DNA from: Xenorhabdus khoisanae
Lineage (GTDB): Bacteria > Pseudomonadota > Gammaproteobacteria > Enterobacterales > Enterobacteriaceae
NCBI RefSeq assembly: GCF_001037465.1
Contig: NZ_LFCV01000128.1
Span: 1 to 46,347 of the forward strand
DNA: 46,347 nucleotides
Reading direction: 5' to 3'
Shown here: positions 22,947 to 33,388 of the stretch, piece by piece
Layout of the letters: each line of letters starts with the position of its first letter
Position numbering within the stretch: the stretch's first letter is position 1
Notes under the pieces: model-generated
The model's input: the letters and a program-made list of their open reading frames with translations, nothing else
What the model was told of the DNA's origin: nothing
The model's database searches: none
Translations under genes and position numbers: made by a program

Positions 22947-24580
22947 GGCGTGACTCCATCATATGCTATGCTTCTTTCTCTCAACAATTCGTGCTCACGC
23001 ATTAACTGGTAAATCCGCCCGATATCCAGATGTTCACGCATGCTGGCAGCCAATATGTTGAATTGTTTTTCTTTATGTTGGAAGTAACTGAAAGCCATAT
23101 TTTCCAATGGCGCGTAACCCTTATATATACGGAGCTGATTTAATAACGACCGGGTGAAAGCATTCTGGTCAAACAAACCATGCAGATAACTTCCCATCAC
23201 CAAGCCATCCTGAGTAACAGCGCCATCAAACCAGATTTTTTCCTCACCATTATGTAAATGCATTTTGGCGAAAGGCGTTGCCTGCTTACCAAGCCGGGTC
23301 ATTCCCATATGAATTTCATAACCCGTAATCGGCTGTTCACTGCATAAATTCAGCATTCCCGATAATGCCGGCATCACAACGCCCGTCACTTGTGCCGTCT
23401 GCTTTTCGTGAGCGAATTGTGTTTCAGTATCCAATAATCCCAAGCCTGCCATTTGAGTTAAGCCGGATTCCACTTCATCCACAATCTGCTTCCCTAACAT
23501 TTGGTAACCGCCACAGATCCCAATAATCGGCACTTGTTTCTGATGGGCATTTTTCTGGTGAACGTTTTTTTGGTGAACGTTTTTTTGGTGAACATTGATA
23601 ATAGCCTGATCAAACCCTTGGATTTTTAGCCATGCCAGATCACTTAAGGTATTTTTACTGCCGGGAAGAATAATAAGATCAGCGCCCTGAAGCGCAGCAG
23701 GCTCAGAGATATAACGCAGGTGCACATCCGGTTGAGCCGCCAGCGCGTTGAAATCCGTAAAATTGGCAATATGAGGGTATTGAATCACCGCGATATCGAG
23801 ATAATCTCCTGCTTCTTTCTCCGACTGATCATGTTTCCTCAACTGCTCATGTTTCCTCAACTGCAAAGCAACACTGTCTTCATCTTCCAGATCAAGATCC
23901 AGCCACGGCAAAACACCCAAGATCGGGACTTGCGTCAAGGCTTCGATCTGATCAATACCTGATTTTAATAACGCAGGATCACCACGAAACTTATTGATAA
24001 TCACGCCCTTGACCCGTTCTTTTTCCTCTGGTGTGAGTAAGGCCAGCGTGCCGTAAATCGATGCAAATACCCCACCCCGATCGATATCCGCCACAAGGAT
24101 CACTGGCGCATCCACTAATTCAGCCATGCCCATATTGACGATATCGCGATCACGCAGATTGATTTCTGCCGGACTGCCCGCGCCTTCTAACACCATAATG
24201 TCCGTTTCTGCCGCCAGGCCGTTATATGCCTCCAGAATTTGCTGGAGCAGTTGGGGTTTATGTTCGTGATATTCCACCGCATTCATGCTGCACATTACTT
24301 TTCCCATGAAAACCACTTGCGCTTTGCGATCGCTGGTGGGTTTCAGCAACACAGGGTTCATGCGGACATCCGGTGCAATACCTGCTGCTTCTGCCTGAAA
24401 TATCTGCGCTCGTCCCATCTCTTTGCCATCGGCAGTAATGCCAGAATTCAGTGCCATATTCTGTGATTTGAAAGGAGTACAGCGATAGCCATCCTGCGAG
24501 AATATTCGACAAAATCCCGCCACCAGCACACTTTTTCCTACATCAGACGCGGTTCCCTGAATCATCAGCGATAATGTCAT
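22943..24580 (-). CDS. cbiP: Cobyric acid synthase CbiP, with repeat insertions
   Basis: Glutamine-dependent amidation of cobyrinate a,c-diamide at b, d, e and g. The N-terminal dethiobiotin-synthetase-like ATPase has [17 protein letters not shown]; the class I glutamine amidotransferase half has [12 protein letters not shown] (Cys nucleophile) and [10 protein letters not shown] (His). At 545 residues it is about 40 longer than Salmonella CbiP (506 as I recall). Most of the excess is two in-frame tandem repeats. One is [13 protein letters not shown] near residue 243; the other is NVHQK repeated with variants near residues 330-348, just before the amidotransferase domain. Both fall in likely surface linkers. 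Confidence 0.93.
   Translation of the reverse strand: MTLSLMIQGTASDVGKSVLVAGFCRIFSQDGYRCTPFKSQNMALNSGITADGKEMGRAQIFQAEAAGIAPDVRMNPVLLKPTSDRKAQVVFMGKVMCSMNAVEYHEHKPQLLQQILEAYNGLAAETDIMVLEGAGSPAEINLRDRDIVNMGMAELVDAPVILVADIDRGGVFASIYGTLALLTPEEKERVKGVIINKFRGDPALLKSGIDQIEALTQVPILGVLPWLDLDLEDEDSVALQLRKHEQLRKHDQSEKEAGDYLDIAVIQYPHIANFTDFNALAAQPDVHLRYISEPAALQGADLIILPGSKNTLSDLAWLKIQGFDQAIINVHQKNVHQKNVHQKNAHQKQVPIIGICGGYQMLGKQIVDEVESGLTQMAGLGLLDTETQFAHEKQTAQVTGVVMPALSGMLNLCSEQPITGYEIHMGMTRLGKQATPFAKMHLHNGEEKIWFDGAVTQDGLVMGSYLHGLFDQNAFTRSLLNQLRIYKGYAPLENMAFSYFQHKEKQFNILAASMREHLDIGRIYQLMREHELLRERSIAYDGVTP
23551..23598. repeat. 15-bp in-frame tandem repeat within cbiP
   Basis: Units of the form GGTGAACGTTTTTTT (15 bp) occur about three times with a degenerate fourth copy. 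On the minus strand each codes for five residues, NVHQK. Each unit contains a T7 tract, which makes slippage likely. Confidence 0.8.
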
Positions 24581-24597
24581 TGTCTGTTCTCCCTTAT

Positions 24598-25398
24598 TTA
24601 ATTGGCTTCACGCAAAATCGCAAAAAGTTCCTGCTCACTCTTACACAAAGGTAAACCGGCTTCGCAATGGAGTTTCACTAACCACGGCTGTGTTAAGCCC
24701 GCCTGTTCAAGTTGTGTTTTTTCCCGCAGTACAATCTCCGGTTTACCGGCACTGATCATTTCACCATCCGATAATACATACAAACCATCACAGATCTGAT
24801 AGATCAAATCGATATCATGACTGGAAATAATGATCCGCTTCCCTTTGTCGGCAATCATACCGATGATTTCCAACATTTGTTTGCGGCCTGCGGGATCAAG
24901 CCCTGCGGTGGGTTCATCCAATAGCAAATAATCAAACTCCATCACCAATGCTCCCGCAATGGCGACACGCTTTTTCTGTCCGAAGCTCAAGTATTGAATG
25001 GGTTTGTTACGGAAAGTATGAGCATCCACCAAGTTCAGCGCCTGTTCGATCCTGCGCTGAATTTCAGTTTCATCAACCCCCAGATTACGTAAACTGAAGG
25101 CCAGATCACTTTCTATATCTGTATAAAAGATCTGTTGATCGGGATCTTGGAACACGGTAACAACATGCTGTCGCAACGCCATCAAACCTTTTTTGCTGTA
25201 ATCCAATGGCGCATTATTCCACCAGACCGCTCCTTGCTGTGGACGCAAAACTCCGGAAAGATTCATCAGTAATGTCGATTTACCACAACCATTCGCTCCG
25301 ATAATTCCGGTAACTTGATGACGGCTGAAATCAAGGGTCAGATCTTTCAAGATAGGTTCATCCTGATAACCGAAATACAGTGCCCGTGTTTCTAACAT
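24598..25398 (-). CDS. cbiO: Cobalt ECF transporter ATPase CbiO
   Basis: A 266-residue ABC ATPase of the CbiMNQO cobalt uptake system. Walker A is [11 protein letters not shown], the signature [13 protein letters not shown], Walker [14 protein letters not shown], and the H-loop [10 protein letters not shown] chose the ATG at 25398 ([19 protein letters not shown]) because GAGG lies 8 bp upstream and it matches known CbiO starts; a GTG at 25431 would add 11 residues. It lies between cbiQ and cbiP, as in Salmonella. Confidence 0.93.
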   Translation of the reverse strand: MLETRALYFGYQDEPILKDLTLDFSRHQVTGIIGANGCGKSTLLMNLSGVLRPQQGAVWWNNAPLDYSKKGLMALRQHVVTVFQDPDQQIFYTDIESDLAFSLRNLGVDETEIQRRIEQALNLVDAHTFRNKPIQYLSFGQKKRVAIAGALVMEFDYLLLDEPTAGLDPAGRKQMLEIIGMIADKGKRIIISSHDIDLIYQICDGLYVLSDGEMISAGKPEIVLREKTQLEQAGLTQPWLVKLHCEAGLPLCKSEQELFAILREAN

Positions 25399-25443
25399 AT
25401 TGTCCGCCTCTTCTGTTTTTCCTCTCCACACTCAACCGGCATC

Positions 25444-26121
25444 TCATAAATGAAAATCGCCCTGATACAACTTAAGTTCCAACGCAATACTCATTTGCTG
25501 GTAACGACTCATCACCCGCGAAAACAACATGCTGATCAGCATTGCCAGCGAACGGTAACTGGTTCGCAAGGATGAATAACCAAACCGTAATGACTGTGCA
25601 TGATGGATTGCCACCGCTTCTTCCAAAAAGATAAAGATAAAACGCCACGTCAGCAGGATTTGTTCGATCAACAAGTGAGGAACACGACAAAATTTGAGCA
25701 GTTTGATCATCTGTTCAAAAGGCATATTCATCATGAACCAGAACGTTGCCGATAGCGCCGCCAGACTGCGCCAGAGAGCCTGATGAGCCATCACTACCCC
25801 TTGTGGGTCAAGGCCGAACCAATATTGTCCGGCCTGAAATCCCCACAGCAGGCTGTCCGGCTGTGGGCTTGCTGACAATACGATGGCAATCAGGCCAAGT
25901 CCCAAAAAACCCACAGGGAGCAACAACCATTTCAGGTAACGCAGTAAGCTAATTCGCAACAGATAGCAGCTCAACATGGCAAGTCCAACAACCAACACAG
26001 CTTGCCATACCGGAGAAAGCACCATTGCCGCGGCCATAAACAAGAGATACAGGGCGAATTTCGCTCTGGGATCTTTGTCACGCCAACGGCTCTGATAACT
26101 GAGTTTATCGATTCCGATCAT
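25444..26121 (-). CDS. cbiQ: Cobalt ECF transporter T component CbiQ
   Basis: A 225-residue membrane protein, the coupling (T) subunit that links CbiO to CbiM. It has about five hydrophobic segments (for example FALYLLFMAAAMVLSPVWQA) and the C-terminal coupling region with Arg-containing motifs (HHAQSLRFGYSSLRTSYRS). It overlaps cbiN by 4 bp. Confidence 0.92.
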   Translation of the reverse strand: MIGIDKLSYQSRWRDKDPRAKFALYLLFMAAAMVLSPVWQAVLVVGLAMLSCYLLRISLLRYLKWLLLPVGFLGLGLIAIVLSASPQPDSLLWGFQAGQYWFGLDPQGVVMAHQALWRSLAALSATFWFMMNMPFEQMIKLLKFCRVPHLLIEQILLTWRFIFIFLEEAVAIHHAQSLRFGYSSLRTSYRSLAMLISMLFSRVMSRYQQMSIALELKLYQGDFHL

Positions 26122-26405
26122 GATCTTTCCGACTCATGATCTTTTCGGGTACGGCGATAATAACCAAGAATGTAGAAAATCACGGCAGTGCCCAGACATC
26201 CCTGTAAAGTAAACAGCAGGCTTTCTATTTCGCCACTGGCAGGTTCATACAAGGATTCAAACCACGGAGTATAATCCGGGGCAATTTCCATGATTTGTGC
26301 TTCTGCCTGACCATCTGCCCCACCAAATTCCCCACCGTGATCAATGAAAAATGGAATGATGCACAATGCCGCAACGAGGGACAGTAATATCAATGTCTTT
26401 TTCAT
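26118..26405 (-). CDS. cbiN: Cobalt transport accessory protein CbiN
   Basis: A 95-residue protein with two membrane segments, one at the N-terminus (KTLILLSLVAALCIIPFFI) and one near the C-terminus (LQGCLGTAVIFYILGYYRR). The periplasmic loop contains GGEFGGADGQAEAQI and YTPWFESLYEPASGEIESL, which are diagnostic of CbiN. The ATG at 26405 is preceded by AAGGAG; the frame extends to 26414 without a better site. It works with CbiM in metal capture. Confidence 0.93.
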   Translation of the reverse strand: MKKTLILLSLVAALCIIPFFIDHGGEFGGADGQAEAQIMEIAPDYTPWFESLYEPASGEIESLLFTLQGCLGTAVIFYILGYYRRTRKDHESERS

Positions 26406-26417
26406 CTTCAACACTCC

Positions 26418-27161
26418 TTAAGCACTACGGGCCTGAATTAATTGTCTTTTAACGAGCTGGTCGTAAATCAACACCGTCAGTAAGCCTTCAGCCACCGCGA
26501 TAGGTAGTTGGGTTATGCAGAAAATACCCATAAATTTGAGGGTGGCGGCAGCCATACCCAGTTGCGGGTCGGGGAAAGCAACACCCAACTGAACGGAAGT
26601 CACGGTGTAAGTGACAATATCGGCCACAAAAGCACACAAGAAGACACTGACATCTTTACGCATCCCCATTTTGCAGGAGAACCGCCATACCAGATAACCC
26701 ACCAATGGGCCGATCACAGCCATCGACATCCCATTGGCTCCTAACGTCGTGATACCGCCATGTGCGAGCAATAATGCCTGAAACAGCAGGACAATTGCGC
26801 CAAGTACCGCCACAACGGAGGGGCCAAACAAAATCACGGCTAAGGCAACACCTGTCGGATGGGAACAACTGCCGGTGACAGAAGGAATTTTCAATGCCGA
26901 AAGGACGAAAATAAATGCCCCACACAGTGCCAATAAGACCTTCTGATTACTGTCTTCCTGCACAATTTGGCGTAGCCTGACTAATCCTGCCGCCAGACAA
27001 GGCAAAAAAGCCAGCCACCATGCCAATGCCCACATCGGTGGCAAAAATCCTTCCATCACATGCATAGCAAAGGCTTCTTGTGGCGCAAACGTCAAAGACA
27101 ATGCTAAAAACAGTGTGATAGCCGCACCAGATAACGAAAACTTCGTTAGTTGCTGTTGCAT
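26418..27161 (-). CDS. cbiM: Cobalt ECF transporter S component CbiM
   Basis: A 247-residue substrate-binding membrane subunit. An N-terminal signal sequence (to about residue 32, EAFA) leaves MHVMEGFLPPMWALAWW; the Met-His-x-Met-Glu-Gly start of mature CbiM binds the metal. Conserved features later on include KIPSVTGSCSHPTGVALAV and HGGITTLGANGMSMA. The ribosome site is AGGTG; cbiL ends 3 bp upstream. Confidence 0.94.
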   Translation of the reverse strand: MQQQLTKFSLSGAAITLFLALSLTFAPQEAFAMHVMEGFLPPMWALAWWLAFLPCLAAGLVRLRQIVQEDSNQKVLLALCGAFIFVLSALKIPSVTGSCSHPTGVALAVILFGPSVVAVLGAIVLLFQALLLAHGGITTLGANGMSMAVIGPLVGYLVWRFSCKMGMRKDVSVFLCAFVADIVTYTVTSVQLGVAFPDPQLGMAAATLKFMGIFCITQLPIAVAEGLLTVLIYDQLVKRQLIQARSA

Positions 27162-27164
27162 AAT

Positions 27165-27953
27165 TCACCTCGATAATTGCCAGTTTTTATTAATCAAAAT
27201 CGTTGAGAAATATGATAAAGCCTGTTCACTGTCTGCTGCGTTGGGAGAGACATCAGGAGACAGTGCCGCAAGATCACGCCAGCACTGTTCCGTCGGTAAA
27301 GTGGCATCTGCCATCATCAACGCATATTCCAGTAAATTGTGCCGACGCAACAGTTCATGTATCAGCGCGAAACGCGAATAGACTTTCATCAGGACAATAC
27401 AGTCATGGTTAAGTAACGCCTGTTCCAGAACGGTTTCAGGTGCCATGCAGGAGATAACAACCAGCGTCTGATTTTCCATCGCCAATGGCATGACACCCGC
27501 CGCAGCAATGGCCGAGAATGAAGTAATTCCCGGTACTATTTCCAGCCAAGGCGGATTTTTCATCTGTTGCGCAGCTATTTGTTCCAAGGAAATCATTCGC
27601 TCTAAAAGAAATACCCACGTACTGAACAGCATGGGATCGCCCAAGGTGATAAAACCCACTTTCCTGCCGCTGGCAATCTCCTCTTTTAAAGCTTGCGCCA
27701 CTTCATTCCATACCGCTTCTTTTGCTGCCCTCTCACCTTTCATTAAAAAATGGTAAGTGCATACTTGAGTCGTGGGTGAGAGGTATTCTTCGATAATGGA
27801 ATGAGCGAGGCTTTGAGTGCCTTTTTTGCCCGTCGGGGTATAAATGACATCAAGTTCAGAGAGAATACGCGCCGCCCGCACGGTAATCAGATCGCTGGCT
27901 CCCGGCCCAACGCCCATGACATACAGTTTTCCGGCCTTGATTTTTCCACTCAT
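27165..27953 (-). CDS. cbiL: Cobalt-factor II C20-methyltransferase CbiL
   Basis: A 262-residue tetrapyrrole methyltransferase that methylates C20 before ring contraction. N-terminal SAM-binding glycine loop YVMGVGPGASDLITVRAARI; GFITLGDPMLFSTW and EIVPGITSFSAIAAAAG-like stretches follow. Adjacent to cbiK with a one-base overlap. Confidence 0.92.
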   Translation of the reverse strand: MSGKIKAGKLYVMGVGPGASDLITVRAARILSELDVIYTPTGKKGTQSLAHSIIEEYLSPTTQVCTYHFLMKGERAAKEAVWNEVAQALKEEIASGRKVGFITLGDPMLFSTWVFLLERMISLEQIAAQQMKNPPWLEIVPGITSFSAIAAAGVMPLAMENQTLVVISCMAPETVLEQALLNHDCIVLMKVYSRFALIHELLRRHNLLEYALMMADATLPTEQCWRDLAALSPDVSPNAADSEQALSYFSTILINKNWQLSR

Positions 27954-28741
27954 CAGACTTTCTCCTCATCATTGAGGGCACAGGTAAGATGATCCACAAA
28001 CATCTGCCGAATCATTGGGTTTTCACCCAATCCCTGCAACCAAGGGATGGCGATAATCCCCACTTTTTCCAACTGAGATTTCCAGGAACCTTCTTCATTT
28101 GAAGCCATATCATTGATGGCATGATCCCCTGCCACCAGCATCAGCGGCATCAGGTAAACTTTGCAGATCCCCTGTTCTTTTAACCCCTTAATGATCAAGG
28201 GAAGTTCAGGGTAGCTTTCTATTGCGCCGACGCGTGCCGGAAAGTGGTAATGGTTCATCAGATGATCCAGACAGGCATAAGCAGAAAAAGCATGATGCGT
28301 TGCGCCGTGCCCCATAAAAACGACACATTCATTACCCGCCAATCGCGGAAGCTGGTGGCTCAATGCCTGCATCAATTGCACATAATCGTCAAAACGGGTG
28401 AGCAGTGGAGTACCCAGCACCAGCCGTTTAAAACGGGGACGGAATTTTTCTACCTCATGAAGTACCTTTTCATACTCATCGCCATTAATAATATGCAGAC
28501 ACTGAACAGCAACGTCGTTATAGCCGGCATGATGCAATCTGGTCAGTGCATCATGGGGCGTATCAATATGAACGCCGTCACGCTGGCGCAACTTGCGGAT
28601 GATCATGCCGGAAGTAAAAGCCCGAAAGAGTTCCCTGTCTGGAAAAACTGACGCCAGTTGCTGCTCACAGGCTTCGATATTGTTTTTTAGCGTTTCCGGA
28701 TAACTGGTTCCAAAACTTATCACCAATAATGCTTTCTTCAT
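27953..28741 (-). CDS. cbiK: Anaerobic cobaltochelatase CbiK
   Basis: A 262-residue single-subunit ATP-independent chelatase that inserts Co(II) into sirohydrochlorin. It begins MKKALLVISFGTSYPETLKN. The two metal/catalytic histidines are in VFMGHGATHHAFSAY and LMLVAGDHAINDMAS. Its presence marks the early cobalt insertion (anaerobic) route rather than the oxygen-dependent CobNST route. Confidence 0.94.
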   Translation of the reverse strand: MKKALLVISFGTSYPETLKNNIEACEQQLASVFPDRELFRAFTSGMIIRKLRQRDGVHIDTPHDALTRLHHAGYNDVAVQCLHIINGDEYEKVLHEVEKFRPRFKRLVLGTPLLTRFDDYVQLMQALSHQLPRLAGNECVVFMGHGATHHAFSAYACLDHLMNHYHFPARVGAIESYPELPLIIKGLKEQGICKVYLMPLMLVAGDHAINDMASNEEGSWKSQLEKVGIIAIPWLQGLGENPMIRQMFVDHLTCALNDEEKV

Positions 28742-28752
28742 TTTGCTCTCCC

Positions 28753-29565
28753 TTATTGGTTACCTATCTTGTTGGTTACCTGCCTTGAAAAATCCGCCAA
28801 AAACTGTTGCACCTCCTCTAATCCATTGGCCTGCTTTATATCGTCTCCTGAAAATGGGTGACCCGGACGGCAAATCACAATGCAGGGCAAACCAAGGGAA
28901 AGGCACGGTTCAACTTTTTCTTTGAAACCGCCCTGTTCACCTGATTCTTTGGTGATCACAACTTCCGCCTGACAAAATTGGTAAAATGCCCGGTTAAAAT
29001 CAGCACTGAACGGGCCTTTCAGGGCAAAAATCTGATCCACTGACAAACCACAGGATTCGCACATCGCCAGAACTTCCGCTGTCGGCAACACGCGAGCCAG
29101 CACCGTTTTTCCTTTCAGGCGGGTCACATAATCCGCTAATTGCTTGCTGCCCGTGGTCAGCAAAATCCGTGAACCCAGGCTGGCAGCCACTTCACACGCC
29201 TGTTCAACGTTTGCCACTTTATAAATGAGAGGATGTTCAACGGCGTCAATATCGCTGGGGCGAATATAACGAATGAGAGGAAGTCCCAACTTTTGACAGG
29301 CGTTCACAATGTTGTGGCTCAACTGTTCGGCATAAGGATGAGAAGCATCGATCACCATTCTCGTACCCCGCTTTCGCAGATATTCAACCATGCCTTCGGA
29401 TTCCATCCGGCCAATGACAATTTCACCACGGATCCCTGTTGCCTGTTGCGCTCCCGTTGGCGTAGCCACTGACAAGCAATAATCTATGCCGGCAGTATCC
29501 ATCATCACGCAAATCTGGCGGGCATCACTCGTGCCGCCAAAAATGTGGATCAGCGGCTGTTTCAT
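28753..29565 (-). CDS. cbiJ: Cobalt-precorrin-6A reductase CbiJ
   Basis: A 270-residue reductase. Start MKQPLIHIFGGTSDARQICV and DASHPYAEQLSHN are family features; GSRILLTTGSKQLADY and VITKESGEQGGFKEK follow. It reduces the C18-C19 double bond of the macrocycle with a pyridine nucleotide. It overlaps cbiH by 4 bp; the cbiK start lies 11 bp after its stop. Confidence 0.92.
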   Translation of the reverse strand: MKQPLIHIFGGTSDARQICVMMDTAGIDYCLSVATPTGAQQATGIRGEIVIGRMESEGMVEYLRKRGTRMVIDASHPYAEQLSHNIVNACQKLGLPLIRYIRPSDIDAVEHPLIYKVANVEQACEVAASLGSRILLTTGSKQLADYVTRLKGKTVLARVLPTAEVLAMCESCGLSVDQIFALKGPFSADFNRAFYQFCQAEVVITKESGEQGGFKEKVEPCLSLGLPCIVICRPGHPFSGDDIKQANGLEEVQQFLADFSRQVTNKIGNQ

Positions 29566-30287
29566 AGTTTGTACCCTCTGGGAGTGATCATCAGCCCATC
29601 GCGTATGTAAGTTGACTGATTACCCACAATCACCAGACTGCGCATATCCACGCGGGAAAAATCCATAGCACCAAACGTCGTCAGCCATTTTTCCTCATGC
29701 TTGCGTTCCGCTGCTTTCACCACACCGACGGGCGTTTCAGCCGGTTTCCACGGGGCCATCAAAGCAAATGCCCGCGCCAAATGCGCTTCCCGTCCCCGGC
29801 TGCGTGGGTTGTAGAAACAGACGACAAAATCCGCTTCTGCCGCAGCCTGTACCCGTTTTTCAATTACCTCCCACGGTGTGAGCAGATCACTCAGGCTGAT
29901 ATGACAAAAATCATGCATCAACGGCGCGCCAAGCAAGGCTGCACAGGCCGTACTCGCGGTAACGCCCGCAACCAGCCGAACTTCTACGTTGCGTTTTTGC
30001 TGGCTGACCAATTCCAGAATCAACCCCGCCATGCCATAAATACCCGCATCACCGCTACAAACCACCGCCACATTTTTGCCCTGTTCTGCCAGTTCGATTG
30101 CCGTCTGGCAGCGTTCAATCTCTTTGCACATGCCGGTTTTGATGATCTCTTTATCGCCCACCAGCGGTTTCACCAAATGGGTATAGGTTTTGTAACCCAC
30201 CACGATGTCAGCAGCCTTCAATGCAGCAACCGCTTCCTGCGTCATCATGGCTTCACTGCCCGGGCCAATACCAATAACGGTTAACAT
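29562..30287 (-). CDS. cbiH: Cobalt-factor III C17-methyltransferase CbiH
   Basis: A 241-residue methyltransferase that methylates C17 and drives ring contraction. The start [20 protein letters not shown] has the glycine-rich SAM loop; VVCSGDAGIYGMAGL, AGVTASTACAALLGAPLMHD and CFYNPRSRGREAHL are also typical of CbiH. It overlaps cbiG by 7 bp and cbiJ by 4 bp. Confidence 0.93.
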   Translation of the reverse strand: MLTVIGIGPGSEAMMTQEAVAALKAADIVVGYKTYTHLVKPLVGDKEIIKTGMCKEIERCQTAIELAEQGKNVAVVCSGDAGIYGMAGLILELVSQQKRNVEVRLVAGVTASTACAALLGAPLMHDFCHISLSDLLTPWEVIEKRVQAAAEADFVVCFYNPRSRGREAHLARAFALMAPWKPAETPVGVVKAAERKHEEKWLTTFGAMDFSRVDMRSLVIVGNQSTYIRDGLMITPRGYKL

Positions 30288-31381
30288 GGATGCAGTACTC
30301 CTAATGTGATGGTGACACCCTGCTCACGCAAGGTATGGCCAACCAGATGCCCTTGGCTCATCAGCCAAGCCACAGGTTGGGAGACACAGCCTATACCCAC
30401 GGTCTTGCGAACAAATTCAGAGGCCGGAAATGCCTGTTCTTGTTCACATTGGGCGAGCTGATTAACAGAGAAGATCTGAAACGGAATCTGGCGCTCTTCT
30501 GCCAATTGGATTAATGCGGGTTCTGCCTGTTTTAATTCCACACTGCCGATGGCTTTTAATGCCAGTGGATCAAGATCATGTTCTGCCAGATGATATTCCA
30601 GCAACTGTGCTACCCGGCTGGCTTCAACACCACGGCGACAGCCTATTCCGGCAACAATACGGTGAGGAACCAATTTGAATGTCGGTATTGGCAACTCCAG
30701 TTTTGCACTGCCATAGCTGACATAAACCAACGCATCTAATTTAGGTAGCCGATTTAAATCGGTAACAGGAATAAATCCGCGCGTATCGTAGTGGCCTTGT
30801 TCACTTTTCAGCGCAGGATGCCACCAAATCCCAACATGTTTACCATTGACCAGCATTTGATTGATGGTTTTAACGTTGGCACGAAAATTTTCCATCTTCC
30901 CGTCAACCTGTTGAGCCAATACATCCAGCGCAGCGATTTGGTTAACATCCGTCGCAGTGGTGATCACTGCCTGACCATCAAGAATATCCGCCACCTGCCG
31001 GGCCAAATCATTTGCACCCCCCATATGCCCTGACAATAAACTGATAGCGAATTGCCCTTTTTCATCCAACACCACCACGGCCGGATCAATCATTTTGTCC
31101 TTGAGCAGAGGGGCGATAACCCGAATGGCAATTCCCGTTGCCCCAATCATGATCAAAGCGCCATATTGAATGAACGCTTTTCGTACCGTATTGGCAAAAG
31201 TGCCGTCAAATGCCGTGAATCCTGTTTCCACCCATTCAGGAGAAGTAAAACAATCCATTGCCAAATGGGATTGCAAACGACGAGCCAGCGCCATACCGCC
31301 TGCGGTCAGACAAAACAGGGCAATGGCGTTTTGAGATATCACGTTTTCAGGAATAGCTTGATTAAGCACGACGGTATTCAT
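30281..31381 (-). CDS. cbiG: Cobalt-precorrin-5A hydrolase CbiG
   Basis: A 366-residue CbiG that opens the delta-lactone and releases acetaldehyde. The central domain has [38 protein letters not shown] and [17 protein letters not shown]; the C-terminal CobE-like domain has [19 protein letters not shown] start it at the ATG at 31381, giving a 20-bp overlap with cbiF; the frame is open to 31438, but those residues lie within cbiF and look non-native. Confidence 0.92.
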   Translation of the reverse strand: MNTVVLNQAIPENVISQNAIALFCLTAGGMALARRLQSHLAMDCFTSPEWVETGFTAFDGTFANTVRKAFIQYGALIMIGATGIAIRVIAPLLKDKMIDPAVVVLDEKGQFAISLLSGHMGGANDLARQVADILDGQAVITTATDVNQIAALDVLAQQVDGKMENFRANVKTINQMLVNGKHVGIWWHPALKSEQGHYDTRGFIPVTDLNRLPKLDALVYVSYGSAKLELPIPTFKLVPHRIVAGIGCRRGVEASRVAQLLEYHLAEHDLDPLALKAIGSVELKQAEPALIQLAEERQIPFQIFSVNQLAQCEQEQAFPASEFVRKTVGIGCVSQPVAWLMSQGHLVGHTLREQGVTITLGVLHPC

Positions 31382-32165
31382 GGCTGAACCCCGCGTCATA
31401 CAATTTCGAGTAATGGTACTCTTCCCCAAGAAAAGCACCGACCAAGATCAACGCCGTTTTACGAATGCCGGCACTGTGTACCTGTTCAGCAATCGTGAGC
31501 AAAGTGCCACGCACAACCTGACAATCCGGCCAGGTCGCTTTATAAACCACGGCAATCGGCGTCTCTTGTACATAACCGCCCTGAATCAAACGAGCCACAA
31601 CCCCTTCAATGTCCTGTACCGAGAGGAAAATCGCCATTGAAGTCTGGTGAGCGGCAAAAGCCTCCAGCGTCTCCCGTGGCGGCATGGGTGTCCGGCCTTC
31701 TATGCGGGTGATAATCAAACTTTGCGCGATTTCGGGAACGGTATACTCCACCCCCAGTTGTGCGGCGGCTCCGAGAAACGAACTCACTCCCGGCACAGAG
31801 ACAAATCCGATCCCCCGGGTTGCCAGCTCTTCAGCCTGTTCCCGAATAGAACCAAACAGCGATAAGTCTCCGGTTTGCAGGCGAACCACCAATTTGCCCG
31901 CTTGTACACCATTCACCATCAAGGCAGTGATTTCCGGTAATGTCAGCACCGCGCTGTCATGGCATTCAGCATCTTCACGGCAATATTCCAGCAGTTCCCG
32001 ATTAATCAGCGAACCGGCATAAATGACGACCTGAGCCTGTTGCAACAATTGGTAGCCTTTCAGGGTTATCAAGCTCTTGTCCCCTGGCCCTGCTCCGACA
32101 AACCAAACTTTTTCAGTATCAAAACCGGCTTTATCAATATCAGTTTTATCAATAGGTTCAGACAT
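31362..32165 (-). CDS. cbiF: Cobalt-precorrin-4 C11-methyltransferase CbiF
   Basis: A 267-residue SAM-dependent methyltransferase. Core [20 protein letters not shown], then [33 protein letters not shown] and [19 protein letters not shown], all characteristic of CbiF/CobM. The first 17 residues ([17 protein letters not shown]) are a short hydrophilic addition before the usual start. Overlaps cbiT by 8 bp. Confidence 0.93.
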   Translation of the reverse strand: MSEPIDKTDIDKAGFDTEKVWFVGAGPGDKSLITLKGYQLLQQAQVVIYAGSLINRELLEYCREDAECHDSAVLTLPEITALMVNGVQAGKLVVRLQTGDLSLFGSIREQAEELATRGIGFVSVPGVSSFLGAAAQLGVEYTVPEIAQSLIITRIEGRTPMPPRETLEAFAAHQTSMAIFLSVQDIEGVVARLIQGGYVQETPIAVVYKATWPDCQVVRGTLLTIAEQVHSAGIRKTALILVGAFLGEEYHYSKLYDAGFSHEYRRA

Positions 32166-32757
32166 GATCCGGCTCCTTTTGCCAATTCGCCTCTTGTGCA
32201 GAATCTTTCTGGCAGGAGATCAAATAGGTAGGGTTATTGGGCTTGAAATAGTGCCCTTGCCCCAATGCTGTCAGTTCCCCCACCTGAATTTCACGACCAT
32301 CAAGTGATGTCACCTGACAGGCTTGCAGGTGCAACAATGCCTGCGTGAAGTTTTCCAGCAGGATAAAGGTCATCACCAAACGTCCACCTTGGTTCAGGTG
32401 TGCCAACGTCCAATCGATCATCTCAATCAAGTGCCCACCGGTTCCGCCAATAAAAATGGCATCTGCTCTGTCTTCCAATGGCACAGGGGCATCACCTGAC
32501 TGAACACGAACCGTGTGACAGCCAAAATGCCGGACATTCTCAGTAATCAACGCCAACGCTTCTTCCTTGCGTTCAATAGCCAAAATATCCAGCGTGGGAT
32601 AACGCAATGCTGCTTCAATACTGACACTGCCTGTACCAGCTCCGACATCAATAAAACGTCTGGCTTTTTTCAGTTCCAGCCGTTCTAATGCCAACGCCCT
32701 AATTGCTTCTTTGGTCATGGGGATGCGATGACCGCGCAAAAACAGTTCATCTTTCAT
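32158..32757 (-). CDS. cbiT: Cobalt-precorrin-6B C15-methyltransferase (decarboxylating) CbiT
   Basis: A 199-residue class I Rossmann methyltransferase. The N-terminal [16 protein letters not shown] is the CbiT hallmark; the SAM site is [19 protein letters not shown], and [16 protein letters not shown] follows. With CbiE it methylates C5 and C15 and removes the C12 acetate carboxyl. Separate cbiE and cbiT genes are as in Salmonella. It overlaps cbiE by 11 bp. Confidence 0.93.
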   Translation of the reverse strand: MKDELFLRGHRIPMTKEAIRALALERLELKKARRFIDVGAGTGSVSIEAALRYPTLDILAIERKEEALALITENVRHFGCHTVRVQSGDAPVPLEDRADAIFIGGTGGHLIEMIDWTLAHLNQGGRLVMTFILLENFTQALLHLQACQVTSLDGREIQVGELTALGQGHYFKPNNPTYLISCQKDSAQEANWQKEPDHV

Positions 32758-33388
32758 TCAGGATCACCACCACATTCAAGCCATAATTAATGTCGCCACG
32801 TTGTGCGACCTGTTCCGCGTTTAAACAAACAATCTGTTCATTTTCCTGTGACAGATTTTCACCAATCACCATGCAACGCTGCTGCCCGCGTGCCAGAATT
32901 TCTTGCGCGATCTGGTAAGGGCCAGTCACCTCATCCGTCACCATCGCAATTTTTTCGTGTCGGAGCAGCCAGTCAAAATCCGGTTTTCGCCCGTGGCTGC
33001 TGGTGAGATAAATGTCATTCATGTCCAGCAACATACGGGCGCACAAATATTGAACCGAACTGATACCAGAAATGATGCGGACGTTTTGTTCATCCATTTG
33101 TCCATCCGCATGTAACCCAACAAAATGTTCGGTGATCCGCTTGCCAATGCCATAAAAAAGGGGGTCACCCGAGGCCAGTACCACAATGGGCCGATGTTGG
33201 TTCTGTTCGAGCCAGTGCATCAATCCGTCCATATCGGCATTCAAACGGCGGGTTTCACCGCTGAAAGAGGGAAATTCGGCAAGGTGACGCTTGCCGCCGA
33301 CCAGCACTTCCGCTTGTTTGATTGCCTCCAATGCAGCCAAAGTTTGGTTTGCCGCCGCGCCAGGGCCAATGCCAACAACGGTGATCAT
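32747..33388 (-). CDS. cbiE: Cobalt-precorrin-7 C5-methyltransferase CbiE
   Basis: A 213-residue tetrapyrrole methyltransferase. Start [20 protein letters not shown], then [29 protein letters not shown] and [33 protein letters not shown] is typical of CbiE/CobL N-terminal domains. It acts with CbiT. Overlaps cbiD by 4 bp. Confidence 0.93.
   Translation of the reverse strand: MITVVGIGPGAAANQTLAALEAIKQAEVLVGGKRHLAEFPSFSGETRRLNADMDGLMHWLEQNQHRPIVVLASGDPLFYGIGKRITEHFVGLHADGQMDEQNVRIISGISSVQYLCARMLLDMNDIYLTSSHGRKPDFDWLLRHEKIAMVTDEVTGPYQIAQEILARGQQRCMVIGENLSQENEQIVCLNAEQVAQRGDINYGLNVVVILNER

Noticed and set aside
29697-30284. 195-codon plus-strand frame opposite cbiH
   Set aside because: Antisense shadow of cbiH without motifs. 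Similar frames opposite cbiD (33694-34614) and cbiC/cbiE were dismissed for the same reason.
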